From positions 1 to 64,000 of the forward strand of contig CALXHT010000002.1 of NCBI GenBank assembly GCA_944388215.1: a stretch of DNA of 64,000 bases. Reading direction: 5' to 3'. This document shows, in pieces, positions 52,367 to 60,724 of the stretch (the stretch's first letter is position 1; every line of letters begins with the position of its first letter). The notes below the pieces were generated by a model. The model saw only the letters and a list, made by a program, of their open reading frames with translations, was not told the origin of the DNA and searched no databases. Source of the stretch: an uncultured Gemmiger sp. (GTDB lineage Bacteria; Bacillota; Clostridia; Oscillospirales; Ruminococcaceae). The position numbers and the translations under genes are program-made.

Positions 52367-53731
52367 TCAGGCGGCCGCAGCGGCCAGGGCGTCGTTGCTG
52401 GTGGTGGTGTAGGTAGCCACCGCATCGTCCACGCTGGTGCCGGTGAAGATCTGCTGGAGCATATTCCACCAGGCGGTGCGCTGCTCGGCCCAGCCGGCGG
52501 TCACGGGGTAGTAGTCGCCCAGGTACTGCATGAAGCTGGAGAACTGGGCCATGCGCTCCTCATCCTCGGTGCCGGTGTAGACATCGCCGAAGGAGGCGCG
52601 AACCGGGAAGAAGCCGGTCAGACGGACGCTCTCGGGACCCTGCTCGGGATCGTCGCAGAGGAACTTGATGAATTCCTTGGCAGCGGCGGCCTTGGCGTCG
52701 TCGCCGTTGTCGAAGATGCCGAAGCCCCAGATGCCGCCGCACAGCTCAGGCACGCCGTCGTCGGAGGGGAAGGCGGCCGCCATGGGAGTGAAGGTGACGG
52801 AGGAAGCGTACTGGGCCTGGTTGGAGGCGTTCCAGCACAGCGTCATGGCCACGGTGCCGTTGGCAAAGAGCTGCAGCTCGTCGGAGGCCTGGGCGGCGGC
52901 GTCATGGCTGATCAGGCCCTCGTTGGACCAGTCCAGCAGCTGCTGCAGGGCCTTCTTGTTGGCGTCGCTGTCGGTGGTGTAGGCGGTGTGGTCGGCGTTG
53001 GTGAACTGGCCGCTGTAGAGGTTGTTCACCAGGGCGCGGGTGCCCTGGTCGCCGCCCTGGCCGCCGCAGTAGACGATCATGGTGGTGTCCACGCCGCTGT
53101 CCTTCAGGGCCTTCAGGGCCTTCTCGAAGTTCTCGGTAGTCCAGGTGCCGTCCTCGTTGATGTACTGCAGCGCGTCGGCCGCCTCAAACATCTCCTTGTT
53201 GATGGCCATGGTGTGGGTGGTCATGCACAGGGGATACTCATAGTACTTGCCGTCGGCGCCCTTGCAGGCGTTCACAACACTCTGGCTCACGGCAGAGATG
53301 TCCGCCACGGCGTCATCGGTCCACAGATCGCTGATATCCAGCATCTTGCCCTTGGCGCCCCAGTTGGAGACCAGGCGCTCGGGACCTTCCATGACGATGT
53401 CGGGGGTGGTGCCCGCCTCGATGGCGGCGGTGACCTGGTCGTCACCGTTGGTGTAGTCCAGATATTCCACCGTCACGTTGATGCCGGGGTGGCTCTCCTG
53501 GAACTTGGCGATCATGCTGTCCACCGCTTCGGCGTCGCCGAACTTGCCGATGGGGTAGGTCCACATGGTGATGTCCGCAGAGGTGGTATCACCGGAAGTC
53601 TCCCCGGTGGCTGCCGTAGAGGTGGACGAGGCCTGGGACTCCGTCGCGGTGGAGCTGGTGGCGCCGCCGCAGCCTGCCAGCAGGCCGGCGGTCATGCCGG
53701 CGGCCAGAAGCAAAGACAACTGCTTTTTCAT
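52367..53731 (-). CDS. Sugar-binding lipoprotein of the sialic acid ABC transporter
   Basis: The chain starts MKKQLSLLLAAGMTAGLLAG with lipidated Cys21, then a Ser/Thr-rich linker (22-50) and a family 1 solute-binding fold (ITMWTYPIGKFGDAEAVDSM, then NGTVAMTLCWNASN and GGIWGFGIFDNGD). At 454 residues the size is typical. It is the first gene of the nan operon, under the promoter at 53799-53827. The ligand is inferred from nanA/nanE/nanK. Confidence 0.85.
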   Translation of the reverse strand: MKKQLSLLLAAGMTAGLLAGCGGATSSTATESQASSTSTAATGETSGDTTSADITMWTYPIGKFGDAEAVDSMIAKFQESHPGINVTVEYLDYTNGDDQVTAAIEAGTTPDIVMEGPERLVSNWGAKGKMLDISDLWTDDAVADISAVSQSVVNACKGADGKYYEYPLCMTTHTMAINKEMFEAADALQYINEDGTWTTENFEKALKALKDSGVDTTMIVYCGGQGGDQGTRALVNNLYSGQFTNADHTAYTTDSDANKKALQQLLDWSNEGLISHDAAAQASDELQLFANGTVAMTLCWNASNQAQYASSVTFTPMAAAFPSDDGVPELCGGIWGFGIFDNGDDAKAAAAKEFIKFLCDDPEQGPESVRLTGFFPVRASFGDVYTGTEDEERMAQFSSFMQYLGDYYPVTAGWAEQRTAWWNMLQQIFTGTSVDDAVATYTTTSNDALAAAAA

Positions 53732-54272
53732 GTTTTTCTCCTTCTCATATGGGTGATGATAGATGGGGGCGGAGGGCTCCGCCCGCCTGACAGTTCCTAT
53801 TTTAGAAAATTTTTTTCCATTTGTCCAGATACTTTTTCACCAATGTTTCCACGATTTTCTGTGAATAATGTACAATAAATTTTCAACTTGTTCGTTTTTG
53901 TTGCCGATTTGTAAGGAATTCCATGAAAAGAACCCTTCAAAACCGGGAAAACCGGCCCGCCCGGAAGGCAGAAAAATGAAAAGGATTTGCATTTTCAGGC
54001 GCGGCCGGCCCTCTGCACTGCCGCCGCACCCTCCGGCGGGGCAGCGGGACCGCCCGGGGAAACCGTTGCCGGGAAAGGACGGAAAAAACGACAACCGGCA
54101 ATTTTTTGCGGCTTTCTGTACATAGTGTACAAAAAAATAATTCGATTTGTGGCAGGTTGAGATACTTGCCAAACGAACTTTTTTTGAGTATACTGGTGGT
54201 AGAAAAAAAGTTTCATTTGAAATAAGCCGCCACACACAGGATGTACAATACCATAAAAGGAGAATGCCAAGG
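53732..54272. promoter_or_regulatory. Divergent control region of the nan operon and rpiR-like gene
   Basis: The nan promoter on the minus strand is TGGACA (53827-53822), 17 bases, TAAAAT (53804-53799). The rpiR-like promoter is TTGCCA (54166-54171), 17 bases, TATACT (54189-54194), with palindrome TTTCA-TT-TGAAA (54211-54222) after its -10. TGTACA occurs at 53869, 54117, 54126 and 54242; the middle pair is the palindrome TGTACATAGTGTACA. TTGCCGG (54066-54072) with CCGGCAA (54095-54101) and T6 is a terminator-like hairpin of unknown parent transcript. The 53880-54060 part shows no convincing gene. Confidence 0.55.
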
Positions 54273-55118
54273 ATGAATTCCTGCAATTTCTGGGAACTGC
54301 TTCGCTCCCGATACAACGAGCTCACGCGGTCGGGGCGGCGGGTGGCCGACTACCTGACCCAGCACGCCGAGGAGGCCCAGTACCTGTCCATCTCGTCGCT
54401 GGCGGGGGAGTGCGGTGTGGCCGAAGCCACCATCTTCCGGTTCTGCCGGTCGCTGGGCTTTGACGGCTACAACGAGATGAAGATCTCCCTGGCCCAGGCC
54501 AACGCCATCCCCACGGCGGGCAACAACAAGCTGGAGCCCGGCACCGACACGGCCACCCTGTGCACCCACGCCAGCGCCGTGGCGCTGGAGGCCATCAACG
54601 GCACCCGCACGGTGCTGGATCCCGACGCCATCGACCGGGCAGCCACCCTGCTGCAGCGGGCACGGCAGGTCTTCTGTTTCGGCCAGGGCGGCAGCCAGAT
54701 CCTGGCCAACGATATCTGGGCCCGGTTTGCCACCATCTCCACCAAGTTCCACACCGCCGGCGACAGCCATATGCAGACCATCGCCGCCAGCCTGATGGTG
54801 CCGGAGGACGTGGTGCTGTTTGTCTCCTACTCGGGGGCCACCCGGGACATGATGGAGACGCTGCGCATCGTGAAGGAGAACAGCGCCAAGGTCATTCTGC
54901 TGACCCACTACGCCGACGCCCCCGGCACCGCCCTGGCGGACGTGGTGCTGCTGTGCGGCGCCAAGGAAAGCCCGCTGGACGGCGGCAGCGTGGCGGCCAA
55001 GATCGCCGTGCTTTTTGTGGCGGAGGTGCTGGTGCTGCGCTTCACGCTGGACAACCAGGAACTGACCACCATCGCCCGGGAGCGCACCAGCCGGGCGCTG
55101 GCCCCCAAACTGCTGTAA
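54273..55118 (+). CDS. RpiR-family regulator, probable sialic acid regulator
   Basis: The 281-residue protein has an N-terminal RpiR helix-turn-helix (LSISSLAGECGVAEATIFRF, then CRSLGFDGYNEMK) and a C-terminal SIS sugar-phosphate domain (about 115-255) with FGQGGSQILANDI and FVSYSGATRDMMETL. RpiR regulators of nan genes in other bacteria sense ManNAc-6-P or GlcN-6-P. The ATG at 54273 is about ten bases from AAAAGGAG, better placed than the ATG at 54264. It is divergent from the nan operon. Confidence 0.88.
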   Translation: MNSCNFWELLRSRYNELTRSGRRVADYLTQHAEEAQYLSISSLAGECGVAEATIFRFCRSLGFDGYNEMKISLAQANAIPTAGNNKLEPGTDTATLCTHASAVALEAINGTRTVLDPDAIDRAATLLQRARQVFCFGQGGSQILANDIWARFATISTKFHTAGDSHMQTIAASLMVPEDVVLFVSYSGATRDMMETLRIVKENSAKVILLTHYADAPGTALADVVLLCGAKESPLDGGSVAAKIAVLFVAEVLVLRFTLDNQELTTIARERTSRALAPKLL

Positions 55119-55124
55119 ACCGCG

Positions 55125-55157
55125 CCGGCGGACGCCCCAGGGTGTCCGCCGGGTTTT
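55125..55157 (+). terminator. Terminator of the rpiR-like gene
   Basis: CCGGCGGAC (55125-55133) pairs with GTCCGCCGG (55144-55152), then GTTTT. Confidence 0.8.
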
Positions 55158-55179
55158 GCCTTTTCCCGGGCAAAGCGGC

Positions 55180-55208
55180 TGGCACCCCGCCGCCCGGCGT
55201 GGTATAAT
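55180..55208 (+). promoter_or_regulatory. Promoter of the EamA-family gene
   Basis: TATAAT (55203-55208) is perfect; the -35, TGGCAC (55180-55185, 17-base spacer), is weak. Confidence 0.5.
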
Positions 55209-55263
55209 AGGGTCGGCAGCCCGGCAAGGGCTGTACTTTTTGCAGTAAGGGAAGCGTTTTCCC

Positions 55264-55677
55264 ATGTGGTTTGTCTTTGCGCTGGGGTCCTCGGTCTTTG
55301 CGGCGCTCACCTCCATCCTGGCCAAAATCGGCATCGACGGCGTCAACTCCAACCTGGCCACGGCGGTGCGCACCACCGTGGTGCTCATCATGGCCTGGGG
55401 CATGGTCTTTCTCACCCACACCCAGGGCGGTCTTCTGCAGATTGGCCGCCGCAGCGGCCTGTTCCTGATCCTGTCGGGGCTGGCCACCGGGGTGTCCTGG
55501 CTGTGCTACTACAAGGCCCTGCAGCTGGGCCCCGCCAGCAAGGTGGTGCCCATCGACAAGCTCAGCGTGGTCATCACGCTGGTGCTGGCGGCGCTGCTCC
55601 TCCACGAGGGTGTTACCGTCAAGTCGGCGCTGGGCTGTGTGCTCATCGGCGCCGGCACGCTGCTCATGGTGATGTGA
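55264..55677 (+). CDS. Single-domain EamA-family membrane protein (137 aa)
   Basis: The protein holds one EamA unit: about four to five helices, with SVFAALTSILAKIGIDGVNS at the start and SWLCYYKALQLGPASKVVPI and LHEGVTVKSALGCVLIGAGT near the end. Full EamA transporters have two units (about 290 residues), but one-unit members that dimerise are known. The ATG at 55264 has only a moderate AGGGAAG site. Substrate unknown. Confidence 0.82.
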   Translation: MWFVFALGSSVFAALTSILAKIGIDGVNSNLATAVRTTVVLIMAWGMVFLTHTQGGLLQIGRRSGLFLILSGLATGVSWLCYYKALQLGPASKVVPIDKLSVVITLVLAALLLHEGVTVKSALGCVLIGAGTLLMVM

Positions 55678-55700
55678 AACACAGATCGGTCTGCCCGACA

Positions 55701-55736
55701 AAAAACCTCCCCGCTCATCTGAGCGGGGAGGTTTTT
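55701..55736. terminator. Bidirectional terminator, EamA / alcohol dehydrogenase
   Basis: ACCTCCCCGCTCA (55705-55717) pairs with TGAGCGGGGAGGT (55720-55732), with A5 before and T5 after, between convergent genes. Confidence 0.88.
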
Positions 55737-55742
55737 GCGTTT

Positions 55743-56777
55743 TCAGCAGCGGATGGCCACCTTGATGACACCGTCCCGGCGGTGTTCAAACAGGTCGTAG
55801 GCCGCCTCGATGTCGGCAAGATCGAAGGTGTGGGTGATCAGCGGGGTGGTGTCCAGCTTGCCCGCCGCGATCAGGTCCAGCGTCTCCCGGCAGTGACAGC
55901 CGTCCACGCCGCCCGTCTTGAAGGTCAGGTTCTTGCCGTACATCTCGGGCAGCGGCAGCACCTGGGGCGCGTCGTAGAGGGCCACCACCGTCACGATGGC
56001 GTTGGGCCGGGCGCACTGCCAGGCCAGCCGGAAAGTTTCGTCGCTGCCCGCCACCTCCAGCACCGCGTCGGCGCCGCCGTGGTCGCTGTGGGCCTGCACA
56101 AAATCGCAAAGCCCCTCCGGCGGAGCGGTGAGCACCCCGGGATAGTGAGCCTGCACAAAGGCCAGGCGGTCGGCGTCCTTGTCGCAGACGATGATGCGTT
56201 TGGGGCCGTAAAGCTGCACGCACTGCAGCGTGCACAGCCCCGTGGGCCCGGCCCCCAGGATCAGCACGGTGTCCTCCGGCGTGATCTCGGAAATCTGCGC
56301 CGCCCAGTAGCCGGTGGCCAGAATGTCCCCCACAAACAGCGCCTGTTCGTCGGTGACGGCGTCGGGAATCTTCGTCAGCCCCTGGTCGGCGTAGGGCACC
56401 CGCACATATTCCGCCTGGCCGCCGTCGATGCGGCAGCCCAGGGCCCAGCCGCCCTCCGGGTCGGTGCAGTTGTTCACCCAGCCGTGGCGGCAGAAAAAGC
56501 AGTCCCCGCAGAAGGTCTCCACATTCACCGCCACCCGGTCGCCGGGGCGCACCGAGGTCACCGCGGCGCCCACCTGCTCCACGATGCCCACCATCTCGTG
56601 GCCCACCGTGATGCCCGGCACCGCCCGGGACACCGAGCCGTGCTTGATGTGCAGATCACTGGTGCAGATGCTGCCCAGCGTCACCTTCACGATGGCGTCC
56701 CGGTCGTTCTGCAGAACCGGTTTCGGTTTGTCCAGCAGGGCAAAGGTGCCCTCTTTTACATAGGTGTATGCCAGCAT
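55743..56777 (-). CDS. Zinc-dependent alcohol dehydrogenase (MDR family)
   Basis: This 344-residue enzyme has the catalytic zinc ligands Cys38 (LGSICTSDLHI) and His60-Glu61 (GHEMVG) and the structural zinc set C90, C93, C96 and C104 (FCGDCFFCRHGWVNNC). The NAD(P) site is VLILGAGPTGLCTLQ. It fits the butanediol/threonine/secondary-alcohol group; the exact substrate is open. The start at 56777 follows AAAGGAGG; the upstream extension lacks one. Confidence 0.9.
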   Translation of the reverse strand: MLAYTYVKEGTFALLDKPKPVLQNDRDAIVKVTLGSICTSDLHIKHGSVSRAVPGITVGHEMVGIVEQVGAAVTSVRPGDRVAVNVETFCGDCFFCRHGWVNNCTDPEGGWALGCRIDGGQAEYVRVPYADQGLTKIPDAVTDEQALFVGDILATGYWAAQISEITPEDTVLILGAGPTGLCTLQCVQLYGPKRIIVCDKDADRLAFVQAHYPGVLTAPPEGLCDFVQAHSDHGGADAVLEVAGSDETFRLAWQCARPNAIVTVVALYDAPQVLPLPEMYGKNLTFKTGGVDGCHCRETLDLIAAGKLDTTPLITHTFDLADIEAAYDLFEHRRDGVIKVAIRC

Positions 56778-56836
56778 GGCGCATGCCTCCTTTGCTTCTA
56801 TCCTAGCACAGCGGCGCCCCAAAAGCCATAGGCAGA

Positions 56837-56870
56837 GAAAAATCCCCCGGCCCAGAGGGACCGGGGGAGT
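56837..56870 (-). terminator. Terminator of lgt
   Basis: TCCCCCGG (56843-56850) pairs with CCGGGGGA (56861-56868); on the minus strand TTTTTC follows. Confidence 0.75.
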
Positions 56871-56877
56871 TACTGCA

Positions 56878-57669
56878 TTACCGGGATTGCGGGGAAATAC
56901 GCCGCAGGCTCAGCGCCGCCGTCAGCACAAGGCCCGCCAGGATGCAGGCTGCGCTGATCCACTGGGCGCCGGACAGCGGCCCGGCCAGGCCCCGGGCGGC
57001 GTCGCCCCGGAAGCATTCGGTGCAAAACCGCAGCGCGCCGTAGCCCATGAGATAGAGGGCCAGCCGCCGGCCGGGGGTACGGTAGACGGGGAGCATCAGC
57101 AGCCCGAAGATAACCAGGTCCCCGGCGGATTCCATCAGCTGCACCGGCACCAGCGGGATGCCCGCGGGGGCAAAACCGCCCTCCGGGTAGCAGACACCCA
57201 GCCAGCTGTCGGTGGGGCGGCCGTAGCAGCAGCCCGCGCAGAAGCAGCCCACCCGGCCGATGGCATGCACCAGCGGCACGGCGGGCAGAAAGACGGTTTC
57301 CAGCTGGGCAAACCGGGCGCGCCGGGTGATGAGCACCCACACAAGGCAGACCAGCCCGCCGATGAGCCCGCCGTAAAAGACCAGCCCGCCGTAGAGGTAG
57401 TGCTGCAGAAAGAGCTGGGGATTCTCCCAGAAATGGGGCAGATCCTGTACCAACCAGGGCCACACCAGTGCCAGAGAATACAATTTGGCGCCGATCAGGG
57501 CACCGGCGCCAAACAGGATGTAGATGCGGGAGACACGCTCCGGTTCCAGGGCGGGTTCTGCCAGCCGGGCGCGGCTGCGGCAGAGCAGCCAGCCCAGTAC
57601 GGCGCCCACCGCCATCAGAAGGCCGTAGACGGGATAGTCGCGGAAACCGATGTGAATGTAGGGGAGCAT
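56878..57669 (-). CDS. lgt: Prolipoprotein diacylglyceryl transferase
   Basis: Lgt attaches diacylglycerol to the lipobox cysteine of lipoprotein precursors such as ModA and the sugar-binding protein here. The 263-residue membrane protein begins MLPYIHIGFRDYPVYGLLMA and has seven helices. The signature region is HAIGRVGCFCAGCCYGRP (135-152): the conserved Arg139 is kept, but the usual GNFxNxE is replaced by a Cys-rich form seen in divergent Clostridial members. No strong ribosome site precedes the ATG; it may be coupled to the small gene upstream. Confidence 0.85.
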   Translation of the reverse strand: MLPYIHIGFRDYPVYGLLMAVGAVLGWLLCRSRARLAEPALEPERVSRIYILFGAGALIGAKLYSLALVWPWLVQDLPHFWENPQLFLQHYLYGGLVFYGGLIGGLVCLVWVLITRRARFAQLETVFLPAVPLVHAIGRVGCFCAGCCYGRPTDSWLGVCYPEGGFAPAGIPLVPVQLMESAGDLVIFGLLMLPVYRTPGRRLALYLMGYGALRFCTECFRGDAARGLAGPLSGAQWISAACILAGLVLTAALSLRRISPQSR

Positions 57670-57682
57670 ACCGGGCGGTACA

Positions 57683-57970
57683 TCAGGCCGTCATGGCGCT
57701 CAGACCGCCGGCAGCACCCAGGCAGCCGACGCAGGCCACGCAGCTGACAAAGAAGATGGCGCTCAGGATCACGCCGATCAGGGAGACCACAAAGCCGCCG
57801 GTGCGCAGGCCTTCATTGAAGCCGGCTTTCTTGGAATTGCTGGCCAGTACCAGGCCCACGATGCCCAGAATCAGGCCGACAATGGAAGAAATGGAGAAGA
57901 AGGACAAAATAATGGAAATGATGCCGCAGACCAGGCTGCCGATGGCCGCATTTTTACCGGGAACATTCAT
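57683..57970 (-). CDS. DUF4190-like small membrane protein (95 aa)
   Basis: This small protein has two hydrophobic segments (about 8-42 and 58-90), Gly-rich, with the motif AAIGSLVCGIISIILSFFSI and LRTGGFVVSLIGVILSAIFF, as in DUF4190. It has no charged functional site. AGGAGG precedes the ATG. A promoter and a 12-bp hairpin lie upstream. Function unknown; it precedes lgt by 13 bases. Confidence 0.75.
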   Translation of the reverse strand: MNVPGKNAAIGSLVCGIISIILSFFSISSIVGLILGIVGLVLASNSKKAGFNEGLRTGGFVVSLIGVILSAIFFVSCVACVGCLGAAGGLSAMTA

Positions 57971-57994
57971 ACAAAAAACCTCCTCAAATCATAA

Positions 57995-58055
57995 AGACCT
58001 GTTACCGAAACAATGGTAACAGGTCTATTTTACCATTCCTGCGGCAAACCGTCAA
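57995..58055 (-). promoter_or_regulatory. Promoter and 5' hairpin of the DUF4190-like gene
   Basis: On the minus strand TTGACG (58055-58050), 17 bases, TAAAAT (58032-58027). Directly after it AGACCTGTTACC (57995-58006) and GGTAACAGGTCT (58015-58026) form a perfect 12-bp stem at the start of the transcript: an operator, stabilising stem or attenuator. Confidence 0.6.
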
Positions 58056-58100
58056 TGAAACAGGGCGCTTTTTGCAGAAAATGTGTGAAAATTGAGGAAT

Positions 58101-59237
58101 TTATGGCCGGCCGGCGGTGCAGCGGGAAGTCTGGTCCCGTTTGCGCTGCACATCGGCCCGCACCAGCCGGTAGAGGGTGGCGGTGACGGGCACCGCCAGC
58201 AGCATGCCCGCGATGCCGCCGATGCCGCCGCCCAAGGTTACGGCGGTGAGCACCCAGATGCCGGGCAGCCCGATGGAGGTGCCCACCACCCGGGGGTAGA
58301 TCAGGTTGCCCTCCAGCTGCTGGAGGATGGCGATGAAGATAAGAAAGCCCACCGCCTGCAGCGGGTTGACGGTGAGGATCATGAAGGCACCGATGCCCGC
58401 GCCCAGATAGGCGCCCACCACGGGCAGCAGGGCGGTGGCGCCCACCAGGGTGCCGATCATGGGGGCGTAGGGCAGCCGGAAGAGCAGCATGCCCAGCGTG
58501 CAGAGCACCCCGATGATGATGGCCTCGGTGAACTGCCCTACGAAGAATTTGGTGAAGGTGTCATGGGCGGTGGCCAGCACATACCACAGCCGGTCACAGA
58601 AGGGGGCGGGCAGGTAGGTATCGGCCAGGGCGCGGAACTGGCGGCCCAGGCGCTCCTTGCCGGCCAGCAGGTAGAGGGCGAAGATCACCGCGATGACCAC
58701 CTGCATGAGGATGCCGCCCAGACTGCTGAGCAGCGCGAAGGCGGAGGAGAAGACGTTGCCCACGCCGGAGGTCAGGTAGGTGGTGGCCTTTTGCAGCAGC
58801 TCGGGCCAGTTGAGGTTGAGGGAGCGCAGCCAGCTTTCCAGCTGGGGCATGTCGATGTCCAGGGAGTCCAGCCAGTTGAGGAAGGCGTTGACGGCGGGGG
58901 GCACGTTGACCAGCATGACCCGGAAGGCGTCCACCAGCTGGGGAATGATGAGAACCACCAGCAGGGCGGCCACCACGGCGATGATGACCAGCGCCCCGGT
59001 GATGCTGATGGCCCGGCGGGCGGGGTAGAGGCGGGAACGGGCATCACGCAGCGGGGACAGGGTTTCCAGGCGGGAGACCAGGATGTTCAGCACATAGGCC
59101 ACGCCGCAGCCCAGCAGCAGGGGCATGAGCAGCGAGAAGAACAGCCGGATGCCGCCGAAGAGGGCGTCGCTGTATTTGAGGGCCAGCAGTACCAGGGCAA
59201 CGGCCGCCAGGTAGAGCCAGGGCTTTTTGTTCTGCAT
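58101..59237 (-). CDS. AI-2E family transporter (PerM/TqsA-like)
   Basis: The 378-residue protein has about seven or eight helices, with the family segment VVGAYLGAGIGAFMILTVNP and the C-terminal block EGNLIYPRVVGTSIGLPGIW, which are typical. Members export small molecules or act as Na+/H+ antiporters, and AI-2 is proven for few. The start at 59237 follows AAAGG. A promoter lies at 59276-59304. Confidence 0.88.
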   Translation of the reverse strand: MQNKKPWLYLAAVALVLLALKYSDALFGGIRLFFSLLMPLLLGCGVAYVLNILVSRLETLSPLRDARSRLYPARRAISITGALVIIAVVAALLVVLIIPQLVDAFRVMLVNVPPAVNAFLNWLDSLDIDMPQLESWLRSLNLNWPELLQKATTYLTSGVGNVFSSAFALLSSLGGILMQVVIAVIFALYLLAGKERLGRQFRALADTYLPAPFCDRLWYVLATAHDTFTKFFVGQFTEAIIIGVLCTLGMLLFRLPYAPMIGTLVGATALLPVVGAYLGAGIGAFMILTVNPLQAVGFLIFIAILQQLEGNLIYPRVVGTSIGLPGIWVLTAVTLGGGIGGIAGMLLAVPVTATLYRLVRADVQRKRDQTSRCTAGRP

Positions 59238-59275
59238 GGGAAAGTCCTTTCTGCGCAAGGCAAGGTGATGGTATT

Positions 59276-59304
59276 ACTATACCCTATGCCGCCCCGGCGC
59301 GCAA
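59276..59304 (-). promoter_or_regulatory. Promoter of the AI-2E-family gene
   Basis: On the minus strand TTGCGC (59304-59299), 17 bases, TATAGT (59281-59276). Confidence 0.55.
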
Positions 59305-59325
59305 GGGACAAAGGGGGCAAAGTGT

Positions 59326-59360
59326 ACAAAAGCGGCCCCGCCGGGCAGGCGGAGCCGCTT
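59326..59360 (-). terminator. Terminator of the 431-aa gene
   Basis: AAGCGGC (59330-59336) pairs with GCCGCTT (59354-59360), with CGCC/GGCG inside; on the minus strand TTTTG follows. Confidence 0.7.
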
Positions 59361-59371
59361 GAAACAAAGGA

Positions 59372-60667
59372 TCAGCCGGGCAGGAAAGGACTGTCGGCGG
59401 GGCCCAGCAGCAGGACATCGGCGTCGGAGGAAGTCAGGGACACCGGGCAGAGCAGCAGCCCCGGCAGGTTCACAGGGCTGCCGTCGCTGTTGGTGGCGGG
59501 AATGTCGGTGGGGGTCAGCGTCCAGCGGGGCAGGCCGTCCTTGTCGCAGAGGGCCAGCCCCATGCCGTCAAACTGTTCCCACTGGGGGCAGTCCAGGGTG
59601 CCCCACGGGGTCTTCAGCCGGTAGCCGGGCAGGGCGGCATCCCAGTCCAGCGTGTAGGAATCGTCGGAATCCAGGAAGGTGGTCCAGGACCCCTTGGGCG
59701 GGTCCATCGCCAGCCGCTGGGCGGCGCCGGGGGCAGGTTCCAGCATCTGCACCCGCAGACTGCCGTCGGTGGCGCGGTAGGTCACCACACAGCAGCCGCT
59801 GCCCGACCACTGGGCGTGGAACTCCCCGGTGGACGGAAAGGCGAAATTCCCCACGCTGTCACTGGAAAAGGCTTGGGTGAGCCCCAGATAGTTCACCTGC
59901 ACCGAGCTGGAACCGTCGGGGTTGGTGAGGGTGTAGCTCCGGAACCCCCAATAGGAAGGCAGAAGCACCACCTGGGTGCAGAGCACCACGGCGAGGGACA
60001 GCAGCCCCACCACCAGATGGCGGCGACGGCGGGGCGGCCGGGCACTGCGGAAAAACCGGGCGTCCTGTACCTGCTCCTGCAGCCGTCCGTAGAGCCGGGG
60101 ACCTTCCCCGAAGCAGGCGTCGTCGGGGATGGGCACGATCCGCGGGTGCTTCCAGCTGCCCCAGATCAGCACAGTCCAGCCCACAAACCGCTGCACCATG
60201 ATGATATCCTCCACCGCCAGGTCCTCCTCCCCGCGGGTGGTGACCAGATGGAGCCGGTCAGGGTAGAGGGTGCCGTCCTGCAGACGGCCCAGGGCGCGCC
60301 GCAGCAAAAGGCGCAGCGGGAAGTCCTTCAGCGCCAACAGGAAGAGGAAAGCAAAAACAAGGGGCCAGAAAAACTGCAAAGGGGAGGCCTGCTCCTGGTC
60401 CAGCAGCATCCGGCAGGCGTTCACAAAGCAGGCCAGCAGACCGAACAGCGCCGCCGCGCCGATGATCCGCCGCACCAGCGTGCGCCGGGGCATGGCCCGG
60501 CCGGCCATCCAGGTCGCCAGCAGGGCCTGGGGGTCCCGGGACAAGGCACCGGGGGCCAGGTCGGCCCAGCAGTCCCACGGCGGCGCGGGCTGGTTTGGCT
60601 GTGCGGCGGGTGTGACCGCCGCCGGTTCTGCCGGTTCGGCCGCCGGGGTGGGATGCAATTCTTCCAT
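59372..60667 (-). CDS. Three-helix membrane protein, sister of the XRE/Asp-box protein (431 aa)
   Basis: Residues 1-60 are Pro/Ala-rich. Helices lie at about 67-88 and 97-113, a cytoplasmic domain at 115-215 (LYPDRLHLVTTRGEEDLAVE, then VGWTVLIWG), a third helix at about 217-237, and an outside domain at 240-431. The cytoplasmic and outside parts match the 773-aa neighbour: CCVVTYRATDG (its CCAITYQTTDG), MGLALCDKDGLPRWT (its LGVALCDEDGLPHWT) and LLCPVS in both. The HTH and Asp-boxes of the neighbour are missing. Start at 60667 after AAAGGAGGG. No known family recognised. Confidence 0.75.
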   Translation of the reverse strand: MEELHPTPAAEPAEPAAVTPAAQPNQPAPPWDCWADLAPGALSRDPQALLATWMAGRAMPRRTLVRRIIGAAALFGLLACFVNACRMLLDQEQASPLQFFWPLVFAFLFLLALKDFPLRLLLRRALGRLQDGTLYPDRLHLVTTRGEEDLAVEDIIMVQRFVGWTVLIWGSWKHPRIVPIPDDACFGEGPRLYGRLQEQVQDARFFRSARPPRRRRHLVVGLLSLAVVLCTQVVLLPSYWGFRSYTLTNPDGSSSVQVNYLGLTQAFSSDSVGNFAFPSTGEFHAQWSGSGCCVVTYRATDGSLRVQMLEPAPGAAQRLAMDPPKGSWTTFLDSDDSYTLDWDAALPGYRLKTPWGTLDCPQWEQFDGMGLALCDKDGLPRWTLTPTDIPATNSDGSPVNLPGLLLCPVSLTSSDADVLLLGPADSPFLPG

Positions 60668-60688
60668 GGCAAACCCTCCTTTCCCCTT

Positions 60689-60717
60689 ATTGTACACCCG
60701 GAAAATCTCCGGCACAA
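60689..60717 (-). promoter_or_regulatory. Promoter of the 431-aa gene
   Basis: On the minus strand TTGTGC (60717-60712), 17 bases, TACAAT (60694-60689). Confidence 0.6.
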
Positions 60718-60724
60718 GGGCGGG

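Noticed and set aside
53868-54125. 85-codon plus frame in the nan control region
   Set aside because: There is no ribosome site, the composition is low in structure, and it overlaps the promoter palindromes and a hairpin.
55264-55677. EamA-family gene as a third truncated transporter
   Set aside because: One-unit EamA proteins are a known form, and start, end and signals look normal.
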